From the NCBI GenBank assembly GCA_009617715.1, contig VTFK01000269.1, positions 62,001-126,000 of the forward strand: a stretch of DNA of 64,000 nt, written 5' to 3'. The position numbers were made by a program, and so were the translations under genes. The notes below the pieces were generated by a model. That model did no database searches. It saw nothing but the letters and a program-made list of their open reading frames with translations, and was not told the origin of the DNA. Source of the DNA: Plectrocnemia conspersa. Its lineage: Eukaryota > Arthropoda > Insecta > Trichoptera > Polycentropodidae. Positions within the stretch are counted from its first letter, which is position 1. Every line of letters starts with the position of its first letter. Below are positions 49,960-61,500 of this stretch, piece by piece.

Positions 49960-50760
49960 GTACTTCAAACAATACCTGGGAACAAAATCATTAGTAATTA
50001 GGTAGCGAACAAAAATTGGATTCAAATATTTCCTACCAGCAGCTTGAAAAAGTGATTTCTCAGGTACCCTCGTCGAGGTGACTCGAAAGAATCATACCCA
50101 AGCATACCTTAAAGGAATTTTTTTGAGGGGGAAGAATATGTATTAATATTTCTTTATATACAGGTATCAAAAAATCTTTTATAGATCTTTTTACTGAAAG
50201 TTAGTATGTTTCAATATTTGTCATCCAGACTAGAGAAGCATACTTAAGAGTACTGAGCATCAAGTGATTATACAATATACATAGTATCCTCGAGCTTCTC
50301 GAATAAAAATTTTAGAGCTTTATTGCACATGATTTTTCTATGTTGATCGAATCTAAGTCTTTTTAAAATAAGACACTTAAATTTATTACCACTTCTGAAC
50401 GATGAACTATATTGAAGTCAATGTTATGATCAATTTTAAATGTTGTTTTTGCTCAAAATATATCATGGAATGACATTATTTATAAAAAATAGTAATTTAT
50501 AGCGGATGTCCACGAACATAAATTTTAATAAAGTATAAAAAAAGGTATACATTAAAAAGCGATAAGTAATAATTTGTAATTACAATTAACTTTATTATTA
50601 TCGTTAATAAACTTAAAATAAATAGGGCCAAGATTAGAACCTTAAGGAAATCCTGATGTGGCAATGTATTTATATGACTTGTAAAATATATTGATGACGA
50701 TTTTTAAAGTATAATTATATTTAAAAAAATAATAACTTATACTCTTTTTTTAGGTTAAAG
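49960..50760 (-). mobile_element. CR1-like RT relic, palm to C-terminus
   Basis: Minus-strand translation gives SG(F)P-GSNLGPI near 50,630-50,660, FKIDHNIDFN (50,430), a DLGV-equivalent, IMCNKALKFLFEKL (50,310; usual ICNKALK-LGFL-R), CFSSLDDKY-NIL followed by KKIYKRFFDTC (50,190; usual W-P----Y---IE-VQ-RFLR) and PRRGYLRNHFF (50,060; usual PSR-TRR---F), the typical C-terminal end. This is the most complete thumb and tail among the minus-strand copies. It has stops and frame changes throughout, and the ADD box was not read. Confidence 0.82.
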
Positions 50761-51420
50761 CATGACAAACTTAATCAAGAGTGCCATTTTAATTATTTTG
50801 AGAGATACGTGGATACGTGTATGTAAATAAATACGATTGTTTCAGCAATAATTTAAGGTAAATATAATTGATATTATAATAACTACCTGCTTATGACTTT
50901 AATTTATAGAAGTTGGTTACACTTCTTTGTGATTTTTTTACTAATGCAAAAAAAGTCTATTTCATGTTTATTTAATCGATTTCAGTGGCTAACATGTACA
51001 TTTGTATATTGTAAAAAAATAAAACGTCACACGACACTGGCGCAAATTCGAAACTATCATATGGCACTCATATTTTATTTCAGAAAGTGTCACATAAGTA
51101 ATAACCTGGGCGCAGATCAATATACTTATCAGACGGTTTGTTTTATAAGACAAGTTTTAAATCCTGTTGTTTCTATAGTCTCACTTGAAACGTTAAGCTG
51201 GTATTGGGCTAGTCATTATTGCCAATCCAAAAATACTTATTTAAAAAAATAGTATTATGCGTAACTATAGAAAAGCTCGATATGTCATACCTAAGATTAT
51301 TACAGCTTTCATTAAAATAATCAAATCAGAAAGAACGAAGATCATGGCTTCGGTTCAGAAACGTTAAAAAGCTATTGCGTTATTCATTCAAAGTAAATAA
51401 AAAACAATTGTTCGAACAGA
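50761..51420 (+). other. A+T-rich DNA with an unassigned 119-codon frame
   Basis: Frame 50893-51252 encodes 119 residues with a hydrophobic N-terminal third and Cys/His residues (CTFVYC, RKCH), but no domain that I recognise. The length is above chance for this composition, but splice or promoter signals are absent. It could be a decayed transposon ORF. Confidence 0.25.
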
Positions 51421-51860
51421 CGACAATTAAATTAGAGAAACTGGGCGTAATGTTTTAATGCAAGGGCGTTTTTATTGTGGGTCGAACTACAGGAAATATT
51501 TTAATTAAACATTCCACCAAGTCACCCTCACGGAATGGTGCCGCGATTGTCCAAGACGAGAAATTGGGGGGCGAGCTCGCTTAATTTCGTTTGTTTACCA
51601 AACATCTAATTATCGCTCGTGAAGTTTTTCTTGTCGACTTCTCACAACGCCTCCTCAACCCTCCTTCCCCGCCCTTCTGGAGATCGCAAAACAACTTTCC
51701 GCGGTGAAAAACGAAAAAATCGCGGCAGCCGCGAAGGGTGAATAAATTAATGGAAATATATCGCCGAGATATGGCGATATTTCACTCTTGTTGTTTCCCT
51801 TTGTTTTTTGCGAGACGCGAGTTTCGGATGTGAAATTTAGCGTGAAGAATATGATGATGG
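51421..51860. other. G+C-richer island
   Basis: The island contains GGAATGGTGCCGCG, GGGGGGCGAGCTCG, CGCCTCCTCAACCC and GCGGCAGCCGC. ATATCGCC (51758-51765) and GGCGATAT (51773-51780) form a hairpin with a 7-base loop, followed by a CCCTTTGTT Sox-like word. Confidence 0.35.
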
Positions 51861-52419
51861 TTTTCAGATGAGTTATTTTGTTTTATGTGTGTGTCATGAA
51901 CTTTTAGTTCTGATTTTAATTTATTTATTTTCATTTATAGATCGAAATGAAATATACAAGATGAAATAAACAAACTAATCATTATCCACCGTTCTATACT
52001 CGTACTTATACAGAATACTTTATATAGTATTAATACAGAAAACACTGAAAAAGCAAAAGTAAAAAAAAAAATTTTTACAGTACATTGTCATTTCAAAGAA
52101 CGGTTGTATAATTAATATTATATAAGCATTACATTGTTGAAGAGTGTAATATATGTCTTTAAAAACCCGCCCCAAATCTTATGAAATAGTAGAGACAATG
52201 ATTCACTAAGCTTTTTTCGGTAGTATTTGTCAGAATGCTGCTTCTAAGTTTAAACACAATCCGAATAAAAAATGAAATGCTTATTTGTTAAAACTGTCTT
52301 ATTTTAATGAGTTATATTATAATAAAATGTACATAATATATACCCACAAACACACACTTAGTCTATTTAAAGTCATAAGGTAAAATATGGCATTTTAAAT
52401 ACGCACGTCTTGTTGTACA
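51861..52419. other. A+T-rich DNA, nothing recognised
   Basis: No open frame, repeat or motif is supported here. Confidence 0.5.
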
Positions 52420-52780
52420 TGAATTATTAATGCTCCTGCGACACGAAACACATAAACACAAACTTTTCAAACCCCCTCCAGCGAATAAATCCGAGGGAAT
52501 TTTTCTTCGGACCTCTGCGCAAAACTCCCGGTGGCGAAATGGGCGTCTATGACGAAAGCAGGGGTGTAATTGAAATTTACATAGCTGTGAAAATTTTCTC
52601 CTACCTTTGGGGTGCCGGTTAGGTTTTCTTGCCAGTGACGCGTCGAGCTTTTAGTGTAAAAGCATTTTACACTTGCTCACGCGTGCGAAAGCTCTGAAAT
52701 ATTAAGAAGAAACGGACGATTTACATATTACAGAGGAATACTTCACGACAGTGCACGTTTTAAGTTTTTGTATTTATCCT
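52420..52780. other. G+C-richer island
   Basis: The island contains CCCCCTCCAGCG, TCCCGGTGGCGAAATGGGCG and GTGACGCGTCGAGC. No gene or transposon. Confidence 0.33.
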
Positions 52781-54400
52781 TATATCAGGAATATTAATTG
52801 AGGATAGAGTCATAAGTATATTTTTTTAAATATCTTGACTTTTGTGACTAGTTGTTTTATTTATTATAACAATTTAAATTATGCTAAAAAATAAATATAC
52901 CATTATTGGTAATTAAACCATACTATATTAGTCTTATCACAAAGAAAATAAGACTTAGTTTACATGTAATAATAATAATAAATAAATCTTATATTTTATA
53001 GATATTAACATATAATAGACTATGCTTTAAGTACAATATAAAATATTTAAGTCTTTAAAATATAAAGAATATTTAAAAAAAATTAAACAAAACTAAATCA
53101 AATAATAGAATTGTTTTTACAGTTATTTATATATTTTTAAAGTTTACATATTTTTGATCAAAAATATGTAAGCTTCAAACATTAATTTACTCACTAATGT
53201 TATTTAATTTATACACATATAATTGATTCAGTTATAATGAAAGTAGAATCAATTATAAATTAAGAAAAATATAAAATTATGTATTTTATTTTATATCCAC
53301 ATGATTTACATCACTGTAAAGCTAAGAATTTTATAGAAAATTTAAAAAAAAATGCATTTTCAATAATGTAAGTTCTGGTAAAATATATTTATTATAAAAA
53401 CTGAATTATTTTAAGTTTTAAGAAATTATATTATCTCACAAAGAAATTGTAAAATTCTATTAGTTCAGAAGCGATTAATAATTCAATATAATATTACGTA
53501 ACATAATTCATAATATAATATAATTATATTTCTATAAGGCTAAGAAGCTTTATTTTATTATGGTATTAAATTTTATTTTATTTATTCCACTTGTAATAAC
53601 CGGCTTAATTAATATCCTTTATATTAACATAATTATCGGCATTTAAATATATAAAATAAATTTAGGTAAGAGAAATTTTAAACTTATTAATAAATGTCGA
53701 TATTTTATTCGACCAAATTATAATAAGTATATTTGCAAATATATTGTAAAGACAGTAAAACAGAACACATACAAATTAAAAAAAATTATATACAATTTAT
53801 TCATTGATTATTTGCATAGTAATTAATAAATATTCAATAAAAAAATAAAATCATATTAAAAAAAATCGATAAACACAACTAAAATAACACGTAGCTCTAA
53901 AATTGATACAATGATGTATTATAAAATTTTACCAAAAAAGATTTTACCGAATAACTATTTACGTTTTCTAATAATATATTCGATATAAAAGCAAAATTTT
54001 GTAAAAATAAACCATTTTCTGTAGTAGTTTTTATAATATATAAATACAAAAATATAATCTAAAGCTATAATAATGCAATAATAAACGTAAATCATGAATT
54101 ATAAGTCTAGTCAATATGGACAGTCTACGATTTCTAGAATAGCGATTTTTACCAACTTATTATATTGCTAAATTTAATTTATGCCTTAAAGTCACACAAA
54201 CAGTTTTATTTATCAAAAGTTATGAACATTTATATGAAAAAATACGATTTATAATCAGCGTTTTTTTTACATATAAATGTTATTTCACGCATGTAGCAAA
54301 ATAAATATACTAATTGGTTTAAGTTTGTATAAAAAAATTATAAAAATGCTAATAACTCGCAATATAAATTCAGTTTCATTACAACAAAACTACTTTAATG
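52781..54400. other. A+T desert with two inverted repeats
   Basis: The most A+T-rich 1.6 kb of the window. No open frame of note. It includes a perfect 28-base palindrome at 53144-53171 centred on GATC and an 11-base inverted repeat ATAATTGATTC/GAATCAATTAT at 53219-53256 with a 16-base loop. Confidence 0.55.
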
Positions 54401-55040
54401 TGTTTAGTTATATTATGAATCACATATAAAGTTTCAGGATGCGCACAGGAAAGTTTAAAAAACACATGTTCACATGGTGAAACTCTCCCCTCGCCAATAA
54501 AGGGTGACTTTTATATTTCACTATTCCGCCACAGTGATTTATGTTACAAAAGACCTGCCGTTCTCAAACAACTGTCGTTTTATTCGCTCATTAAAATAAA
54601 TAAACTATTCTCGTGACGCGAATGCACAAGCGTCGAGTTACAACAGCAAGTTTTATTTCAAGAAAGAGTAAATAAAAAGTACATACAAATATACACACAT
54701 AATAAAACGTAAAATATGGACGCACAATCGTAGCGTAACAGCTCAGTTCACATATCCCTTTGTCGGTATCGGCTTGTATCAGGAAAATTTTTGTTGTGCG
54801 CCATTATTAAGTACGTGCTTTAATCCATTATTGAAAATAAAATTCTCCTTGTGCCAGCTTACTCCACCATTTTGGCCATATGCCAGCCAAATAAAGGAAA
54901 CAATTGCGGTTTCATTGTGAAAACCCGATAATAAAACCTGTCAACGGAGCACGTTCACTTTATTTCCTAATGTAATATTATAGCGTACGGGGGTGATCAA
55001 TTCGTTTTGAGTTTTCCGAGGTAATTTGATATCAGTATCT
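54401..55040. other. G+C-richer island with many homeodomain-like words
   Basis: The island contains GCCAATAAAGGG, CCTTTGTCGG, GCCATTATTAAG, CCACCATTTTGGCCATATG, GCCAGCCAAATAAAGG, AACAATTGCGG. CAATAAA/ATAAAG words are typical of posterior Hox and caudal binding. No open frame. Regulatory role is inferred. Confidence 0.35.
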
Positions 55041-55499
55041 ATTACTATAACATTATTTACAATTAGGCGTTACAACTCTATTCAGTTATGGCTTAAATAG
55101 TTTATTACAATCAAATAAACATACGTATATAAGCGATTGCGGTTTGTTTCAAATTGATGTTTCAACTGATTAAAAAGTTGTATTTAAGCAAGTATTGCAT
55201 TTAATTTAGATGCTAAAAATTAGTTTTTAAACAATAAATTTGAGTTTATCTTAGGCAAAACAAGGTAATAAATATATTCACAATAAAATAGCAAACATCT
55301 TACCGGGTTCTGTCCGAATAAATCTGCCTTGTGATAAAGTATGATAAATATTTTTATGCACAACTTTTACGAACCGCGTTATATATATGCATTTAATACT
55401 TATTTTAAATTCGATGTAATAACTCCTAATAGAAATTAAAAAAATATAAATAATCAATTAAATATAAATAATTATATGGATGGCTATCTACATAATATA
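55041..55499. other. A+T-rich DNA, nothing recognised
   Basis: No open frame, repeat or motif is supported here. Confidence 0.5.
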
Positions 55500-55780
55500 T
55501 TCACCGTATACAGAATTATCTGCGAAGCGTTCTCACCACCCTTGTTAGGAACATTACGCAACGCGAATAACTGATTTTTATGGCTTTGGAAAACTTCGAA
55601 ACGGTTCAAAGGTACCGTCAATATTAAATTCGTGAGATGAAAGGCACTCCGGACGAATTAGCAGATTCCGACGAGATTGACTGGCGAATTTAAAGTTCGC
55701 AAATTAGTGCGACCCAACGAAAAGGGGACTGGTGACTTTTGCCGTTAAGGATATAATATTACATTATATTATATGCGGTT
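55500..55780. other. G+C-richer island
   Basis: The island contains CTGCGAAGCGTTCTC, AAGGTACCGTC, CTCCGGACGAATTAG. No gene. Confidence 0.28.
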
Positions 55781-56939
55781 TGTGACAAAAATAAATGAAA
55801 TCTTATTTTAAAATATAAAAATCTTAATATAACATCCTGGCATAATGGAGTGAATCCAAAAACAACAACGTTGAGTGTGTATGAAATATTAGTAGAATAT
55901 TTTTGTACATACGTTATTTTAAGAATCAATGTTTTAACTAACGAGCTATATGTCCAAAACGTGGAGTATTAGTTAAAGTAATCTTATATGTATATTTTAT
56001 AAAATTTCATATGATTTTTCATGGAACGATCTTTTTTTATATTCACATTTGTTACGTTATATACAATATAAAATTTTAATATTTTTAAATTTATTTCTCT
56101 CAACATACAATGACCATTTTGGAAGTGTTCCAAAATATAAGATAATAAATAGTGTTTTCGCTAATGCAATATACGCGTCGTCCGCCGTATACAAATGGCT
56201 GCACTAGCGTGAAACGAAAGACTCGAGAAAAACACTCTCTCAAATTTATTTAGTTAAGTGTCATTTGTATTCCGGATGCTGCAGTGAGAGGAGAATAATA
56301 TCTTCCCGTCGTTAGATAACGCCTAGATACAGCCGCCGCAGAGAGCCGCATAGAACCACTATATATATAAACGTTTAATTCTGAGGTGAATGTATTCTAG
56401 GAAAAGGTTTTATTTTGCGTAAGTGTTTACCCCAATGTAACCACATATACAAATATAAACAGGATTTTATTTGATTTAATTAAAAGCTACTATTCTTAAT
56501 TACTTGTCGGTTAGGTTCATTAAGCATTTTAATTATTTAATTCAATTCTAGATTAAATATGTATGAGTTTACACATTCTCTCATTACTGTAAATATTGTA
56601 AAAAAAAAATATTTATATTTAACATTGCTTAAATAAAAATGTCAGAATTTTATTATTTATACATAAAGAACATTTTGTTACTAGATGTAAGGTATAATAA
56701 ACTATGGCTCGCAATTAAAGTCATATTTATATATATTTTTGGTATATCTTTTTCAAATATAAATATTGATAAAATGGATAGCTCTCGCACTGACTCTGTT
56801 AACGCAAATATAGTAAAGTTTCTGCATCTATAAGGTTTATGTTCATGGATACACAGTATCTAGAGACGCAAATACCATGTTTTATAAGGATGCAGTTTAA
56901 ATTTGGCCTAAATAATTGTCCTTATAATTTGACTTGATA
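55781..56939. other. A+T-rich DNA with a small G+C-richer patch
   Basis: The patch at 56,165-56,350 (CGCGTCGTCCGCCG, CAGCCGCCGCAGAGAGCCGC) stands out; the rest is unremarkable. The 64-codon frame 56639-56833 is unrecognised. Confidence 0.4.
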
Positions 56940-57200
56940 TTCTTAATGATATGGAATGCTTACAAATAAAAACAAAACAAATTGGCGATTGCTGAATGGG
57001 TAATAATTTTCTGGCGTTTTGCCAGTCCGAGGTCTTTTCTTCTTAGTGTTAATAAAAAGATTAGAAAACCATAGCATAATCGTTTCGAAATCTGGTATAA
57101 GCTCGTTTTGAACGAGCGCAAAATGTGTACTCATATTTTCTGCGTTGGTATTACAGAACGATTGTTCCTATAATACGCTTGAACAACAAAGAAGAGACTG
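56940..57200 (-). mobile_element. DUF4817-type transposase N-terminus relic
   Basis: Minus-strand reading gives YYRNNRSVIPTQ (about 57,165; usual YY-NN-SV--TQR-FR-HF) and then, in frame 56943-57134, LVQNELIPDFETIMLWFSNL, KKKRPRT and KTPEN (usual P----TI--W---F--TGS--KKK--GRPRT-RTPENI). This matches the helix-turn-helix N-terminal region (DUF4817) of a mariner-like transposase group common in insects. The downstream DDE part is absent. A 7-bp hairpin (GCTCGTT/AACGAGC, 57101-57117) lies within it by chance. Truncated and inactive. Confidence 0.72.
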
Positions 57201-57419
57201 ATGCAAAGCTTAGTTCAATACACTGACTTTATTTTATTTCACTAAACATAATGAATTTTTCAGAATATATATCTTTTAGATATTATTTTTTTAATAAAAT
57301 AGAAAATTGTATTCAAGAAATGTCATTAAGACTTAAATTTTTTATTGTTTGTTTAATTTTTTTATTCTAAGTGCACAGTTCTCATACTAGATTTTGAGAA
57401 ACTCTAAAAATAGTCCCAA
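57201..57419. other. A+T-rich DNA, nothing recognised
   Basis: No open frame, repeat or motif is supported here. Confidence 0.5.
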
Positions 57420-57910
57420 ATTCACAATGCACCACTGAATCGTGTTTGCAGGATGGCAGAGCAGGAGGGAAATTGCGAGTTTTGGATGTGGAAACATTCG
57501 GAAAACATTTAAGATCAAGGGGCAAAAGTCGGCCCCCGGACGGCGAGCGGCACCGCAAATTGTAGCACAGCATCCCTCCGCCGCCGCCGAGATAACTTTG
57601 CAAATTGAGTTTTCTTGTTTTCAGTTCCTAATACTTTCAACACACGTTCACGGCGTCCTTCCTCTCCGCCCTCCATCCACTGTTACAAAACTACTGCGAT
57701 CCGGCAACGAATAAACTGTGTTTACACCACGTATACTACCATCGATATGTGTGCCCTTGATTTGTATGATTTGCCCCCGAGGGTTTGGTATCTTTGTGTA
57801 GTTTTTATTCGTAGTCTGCATCGCAAAAGACATGTGCGTTTTGCTTTGAAAATTTTGTCAAAGAAGGGTTGTCGGACACGTGATGCTCGTACGTGAGGTA
57901 TTGAAGAGAG
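57420..57910. other. G+C-rich island with overlapping open frames
   Basis: Among the highest G+C of the window: CGGCCCCCGGACGGCGAGCGGC, CCGCCGCCGCCG, then CTTTGCAAATTG (octamer-like). Frames overlap on both strands (57382-57603 minus, 57442-57714 plus, 57615-57896 plus, 57648-57833 minus), so none is preferred. None has a known domain. I infer an island, possibly a promoter or enhancer. Confidence 0.35.
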
Positions 57911-59030
57911 TGCGTGCTCTTAGCTTGCTGGTGAGCTTTTTTTACTGATTTAAAGTCAATATTTGGTGATATAAAAGCTCTCAAATGTTCAACAGTTAAA
58001 CGTCTTTAATTTTATATTTAGCTTTTATATATTAAAAATATTTATTTATATCAAAGATAAAACATCCACTAAAATCCATTATAAATAGCTACAGATATGT
58101 ATTGATTATTAGACTAAAACATATAATTTATTATTCTAATTACGGTATTTTAAAAAATTATTTTGCTTATTATTTTTAACAATTTTATAAGATACGTATT
58201 TCTAGTACCAATATTTTATCACATTTGGTATAAAATTGCTTAACCCTATTTTTAGTCATCATCATTTGATATACTTATTTAACCTATTTTTAGAAAGAGA
58301 ATTGATATCAACTAGTAAAAACTTAAAATATTGATTTAGTGGGAAATTTAAATTAAGAATCATACATTAATATTTAATTTATTTAAAGTCAAGTTCTTTT
58401 AATAATTACTAAAAAATTTCATAGTTGTTTCAATTAATTAATATTATTTAAGGAATATAAAAATACAGAATTGTCAATGTTTTGTGGTTTTTTAATTTTA
58501 TTTAAATCTAATTTAATGATATATTTACATATAAAGTAACTATATATAATATAAATCAATAAATTTAAACACACGTTTCATCTTTGTCCACGTAATTTAT
58601 GCAAAGCATTATGACTCTCATTTGGAGAGGCGTTTTCCTATGAGTTTCATAGGAAAACGTCTTACCAAAACAGATGATTCAATATAATATTAACATTCTT
58701 TGAAGCACATTTTTAGATAATTTTAATATTGATACGCTTAAATATGTATTATGTTAGATAATACGTATGCTATAAATGTAGTTAAAATTGCCAAGATGCA
58801 AAGTAGCAAAAATCACAACATTAAAAAAAATTTGGTTGTTAATATATATTATTTATATACTAAACGAGTGCACTATTTCTTAATTGATAATTAAATATAA
58901 AATTATTTTCAATAAATTTAGGACAACGACATTTATCTAATGCTATATAGTGATTAATATAATTTTGAATGTGCTACATTTACGTCATTCCGTAAACAAA
59001 TAACACAAATAAGTTGTCTAATATAATAAA
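57911..59030. other. A+T desert with one hairpin
   Basis: CGTTTTCCTATGA (58631-58643) pairs perfectly with TCATAGGAAAACG (58647-58659) around a 3-base loop. No gene is seen. Confidence 0.5.
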
Positions 59031-59660
59031 GATAATTGGGCAATAAAACGGCAACGGGCCATTTGCTATCTTGCAATAAGATTTTTAATTGCGCTGTAGT
59101 GTTCTGTTGTCGTAATCACTGTCACGTGAATTTATTTTCATGGCTTAACAGGATGAAAATACAGTATTTAAGAATCTTTGTCATGCCACTCAGCCACCCA
59201 CAGAATATTCTCCGTCTTACCAAAGTAAACAAAAACATCTTTTCCCATCAGTGGAAAGCGCCTTTGATTGGATTGCACGTCTCCCAAGTCCACTAAGGTT
59301 GCAAAACACGTAGGTACATAATCGTCGTATCTCGAAAGCAAAGCCATCAATACGCTTCGGATGTTGGGACTATCCTGATGCGTCAATGTCTGGCCGTGAT
59401 GAGGAAAATTAGTCGGGACTTTTCCTACTCCTTGTGGCTTGTTTCACTTTTACAGCACGTCATTTGGTGCGACTAGAGAGGGGACTAGGGGTAATCCGAC
59501 CCCGACACTGTTCGTTTCCATTTCCCCCTTTGTCTCTTGACCGGCAGACAATCGAATTCCCGTTGATTAGTTTACCTTAATAGACACGGGGTGGCACTGG
59601 TGCTGCCAGAACGGGGAGGCGGTTCGGTGGAAATTAAAGAAGAACGAATTTCATGGTAGT
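59031..59660. other. Balanced block with an open minus-strand frame
   Basis: On the minus strand the frame is open from about 59,440 down to a stop at 59,168 (about 90 codons; the first ATG is at 59,386). It contains PQGVGKVPTNFPHHGQTL, SVLMALLSRYDDYVPTC and FPLMGKDVFVYFGKTENILW. No family match is known to me. The plus strand carries a competing 86-codon frame (59036-59296). The part above 59,440 (GACCCCGACACTG, GGGGTGGCACTGGTGC) looks like the other islands. Confidence 0.28.
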
Positions 59661-60329
59661 TGGACCAATTGTTTTATCTCGATTTTTATCTCTCAGCATA
59701 CTATGTACCTGTAACAATTACTTGCATCCCTTGGTACCAGAATGCTCCAAGCCTTCAAAAAAATGATATATACTGAACTGGTACATAGAGGGCAGCTTCA
59801 CCATAAGCAATGACGATTTAATTCACAAACTATACATACATATGTAAGAGAAGTTTAAATATAAAATTAACTAGAAAAAGCAGTCAATTATATTCATGAA
59901 ACAAAGACAAAATTTGCTACGATTTTCCAGAGTAAATAGAACAGTAACGTAGAATGAAAATCTAGCCTTAAATACATGGGTTTACACATTGTTTTTAAAT
60001 TTAAATTAAACACACTTGAAAATTTGTTTTACATGGTATGTTGCTATTGCGGCCTATAAACCAATATAAATTTAAAAGAGCGCGCCTATTAAAAAAAAAT
60101 ACAATTTTAATACACAAAAAAAATCATATTCAGTGGAAGTTAAACAAACATTATTTAGCTTCTGACTAGAATAGACAAAAATATTTTATAAAACTGAAAA
60201 ATATATTAGTATACAAAAAACACACTATATTTCATGTTCAAACAGCTTGTCAAATATTAATTTTAAGTTAACGGGCTTAATTTTTACTACTAAAAATCTT
60301 GTAATAGCTTATAGCTTAACTATTGACCC
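59661..60329. other. A+T-rich DNA, nothing recognised
   Basis: No open frame, repeat or motif is supported here. Confidence 0.5.
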
Positions 60330-60420
60330 TGAACTCGTATCAAGTGAAGCTCATGTCAAATTGATACATTGAGAATGGACCTTTAGACTGACACCATTGA
60401 AGTCCATTGTTTTTTTGTAT
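60330..60420 (-). repeat. Dispersed repeat, copy C of three
   Basis: Minus-strand AGGTCCATTCTC, then GAGCTTCACTTG and GAGTTCAG keep the order of copies A (4.7 kb) and B (36.4 kb). The most diverged of the three. Confidence 0.4.
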
Positions 60421-60457
60421 AATCATCGGATTTGGTCCAGTCACACGTGAGTCATCG

Positions 60458-60790
60458 GGAGTTAACTAAAAATTATAAGCTACTTAGATATGTTATGACT
60501 ACAAGATCAGAGATATCATGTTTCTTTAATAAATATCAATTTAAGGTAAAAGCGTTGTTACCAACTTTTTATAAATGACAGGGTACTAATGTAGAAGAAA
60601 AATCTTGAGTAAAATATACTTAAGCTCAGGAGTTAACTAAAAATTATAAACGAATAAGATATTTTGTGACTATTCAGAGACATCACGTATCGTAAATTAA
60701 TATCAATTAAATTTAAAAGTTTTGCCAGCGCCTTTTCAAAAATGACAAGGTAGTAGAAAAATGTAGATAAACTTTATCTAGCATAAAAAA
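60458..60790. repeat. Two-copy tandem duplication, period about 171 bp
   Basis: Both copies start with GGAGTTAACTAAAAATTATAA (60458 and 60629) and go on through matching ATAT-TTGTGACTA, CAGAGA-ATCA, AATATCAATT and AATGACA-GGTA words to about 60,785. The copies have diverged with indels, so the event is old. It lies just upstream (minus sense) of repeat copy C, and could be a tandem 5' end of that element. Confidence 0.75.
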
Positions 60791-60999
60791 TATGCATTAA
60801 GGTAACCGGTTTTGTGACGATGATCCTAATTTAATTTAAATAATATATATGTATACAGTAATTGTAGTATAAATAATATAATAGTGTGTTTGTAAAATCA
60901 AGTATTAAAAACTACTTTTAAAACTCAGATTGTCCCTTAAATAAAATGTTTTTCCTATTCACAAACTCCAGTTTGAGAAATACTGATCCTTAGCAAGGT
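60791..60999. other. A+T-rich DNA, nothing recognised
   Basis: No open frame, repeat or motif is supported here. Confidence 0.5.
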
Positions 61000-61500
61000 C
61001 ATGCGATCCATTATCCACCAGCAGCGCTCATTTGCGTACACCTCTGAGCGTAAATCACTCTTCACTACCTGGGATTACATCTACTACGCCTACTGCGCCT
61101 CGCCGTAAGCGCTCCAAATTGCGAAATGATTCTCGCGTTTCCTTTCGTCGCCAATTTGCCGCGGAATTTCCCGGGACTTTCGTCGGCAATTTGCCCTTGT
61201 GCCCAGCGCGAGGCAATATCCTAAACAAGACAACTCAATTACTTAGCTCGAGCGCTCGCATGCAACTATTATTTCCTTATTAATCGTACTGAAGATGCCG
61301 TGCTGCAGCGACCGACACTTTGAAGGCTCTATTGCCTCGGCACACTTTCGGCATTGTTTTCCACGGCTCAATCGAAAAGCAAATTTAATTTCTCCGCCTC
61401 GGCTAATTGCAACGCTAACTTAACAATAACGACGCAGTGCAGCGCTCGATGCCTCGGCAATGTAACGTATAAACGTATTGAGAATTCATAAAATAAAGCA
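61000..61500. other. G+C-rich island with GCCTCGGC cluster
   Basis: GCCTCGGC occurs at 61334-61341, 61396-61403 and 61451-61458, all in the same orientation, within 125 bp. The 83-codon frame 61032-61283 is Arg-rich (PRRKRSKLR) but has no known domain. The homotypic spacing suggests binding sites; the factor is unknown. Confidence 0.38.

Noticed and set aside
57442..57896. Overlapping plus-strand frames as a small gene
   Set aside because: Equally open frames exist on the minus strand, which points to low stop density in a G+C-rich island. No domain or splice signal was seen.
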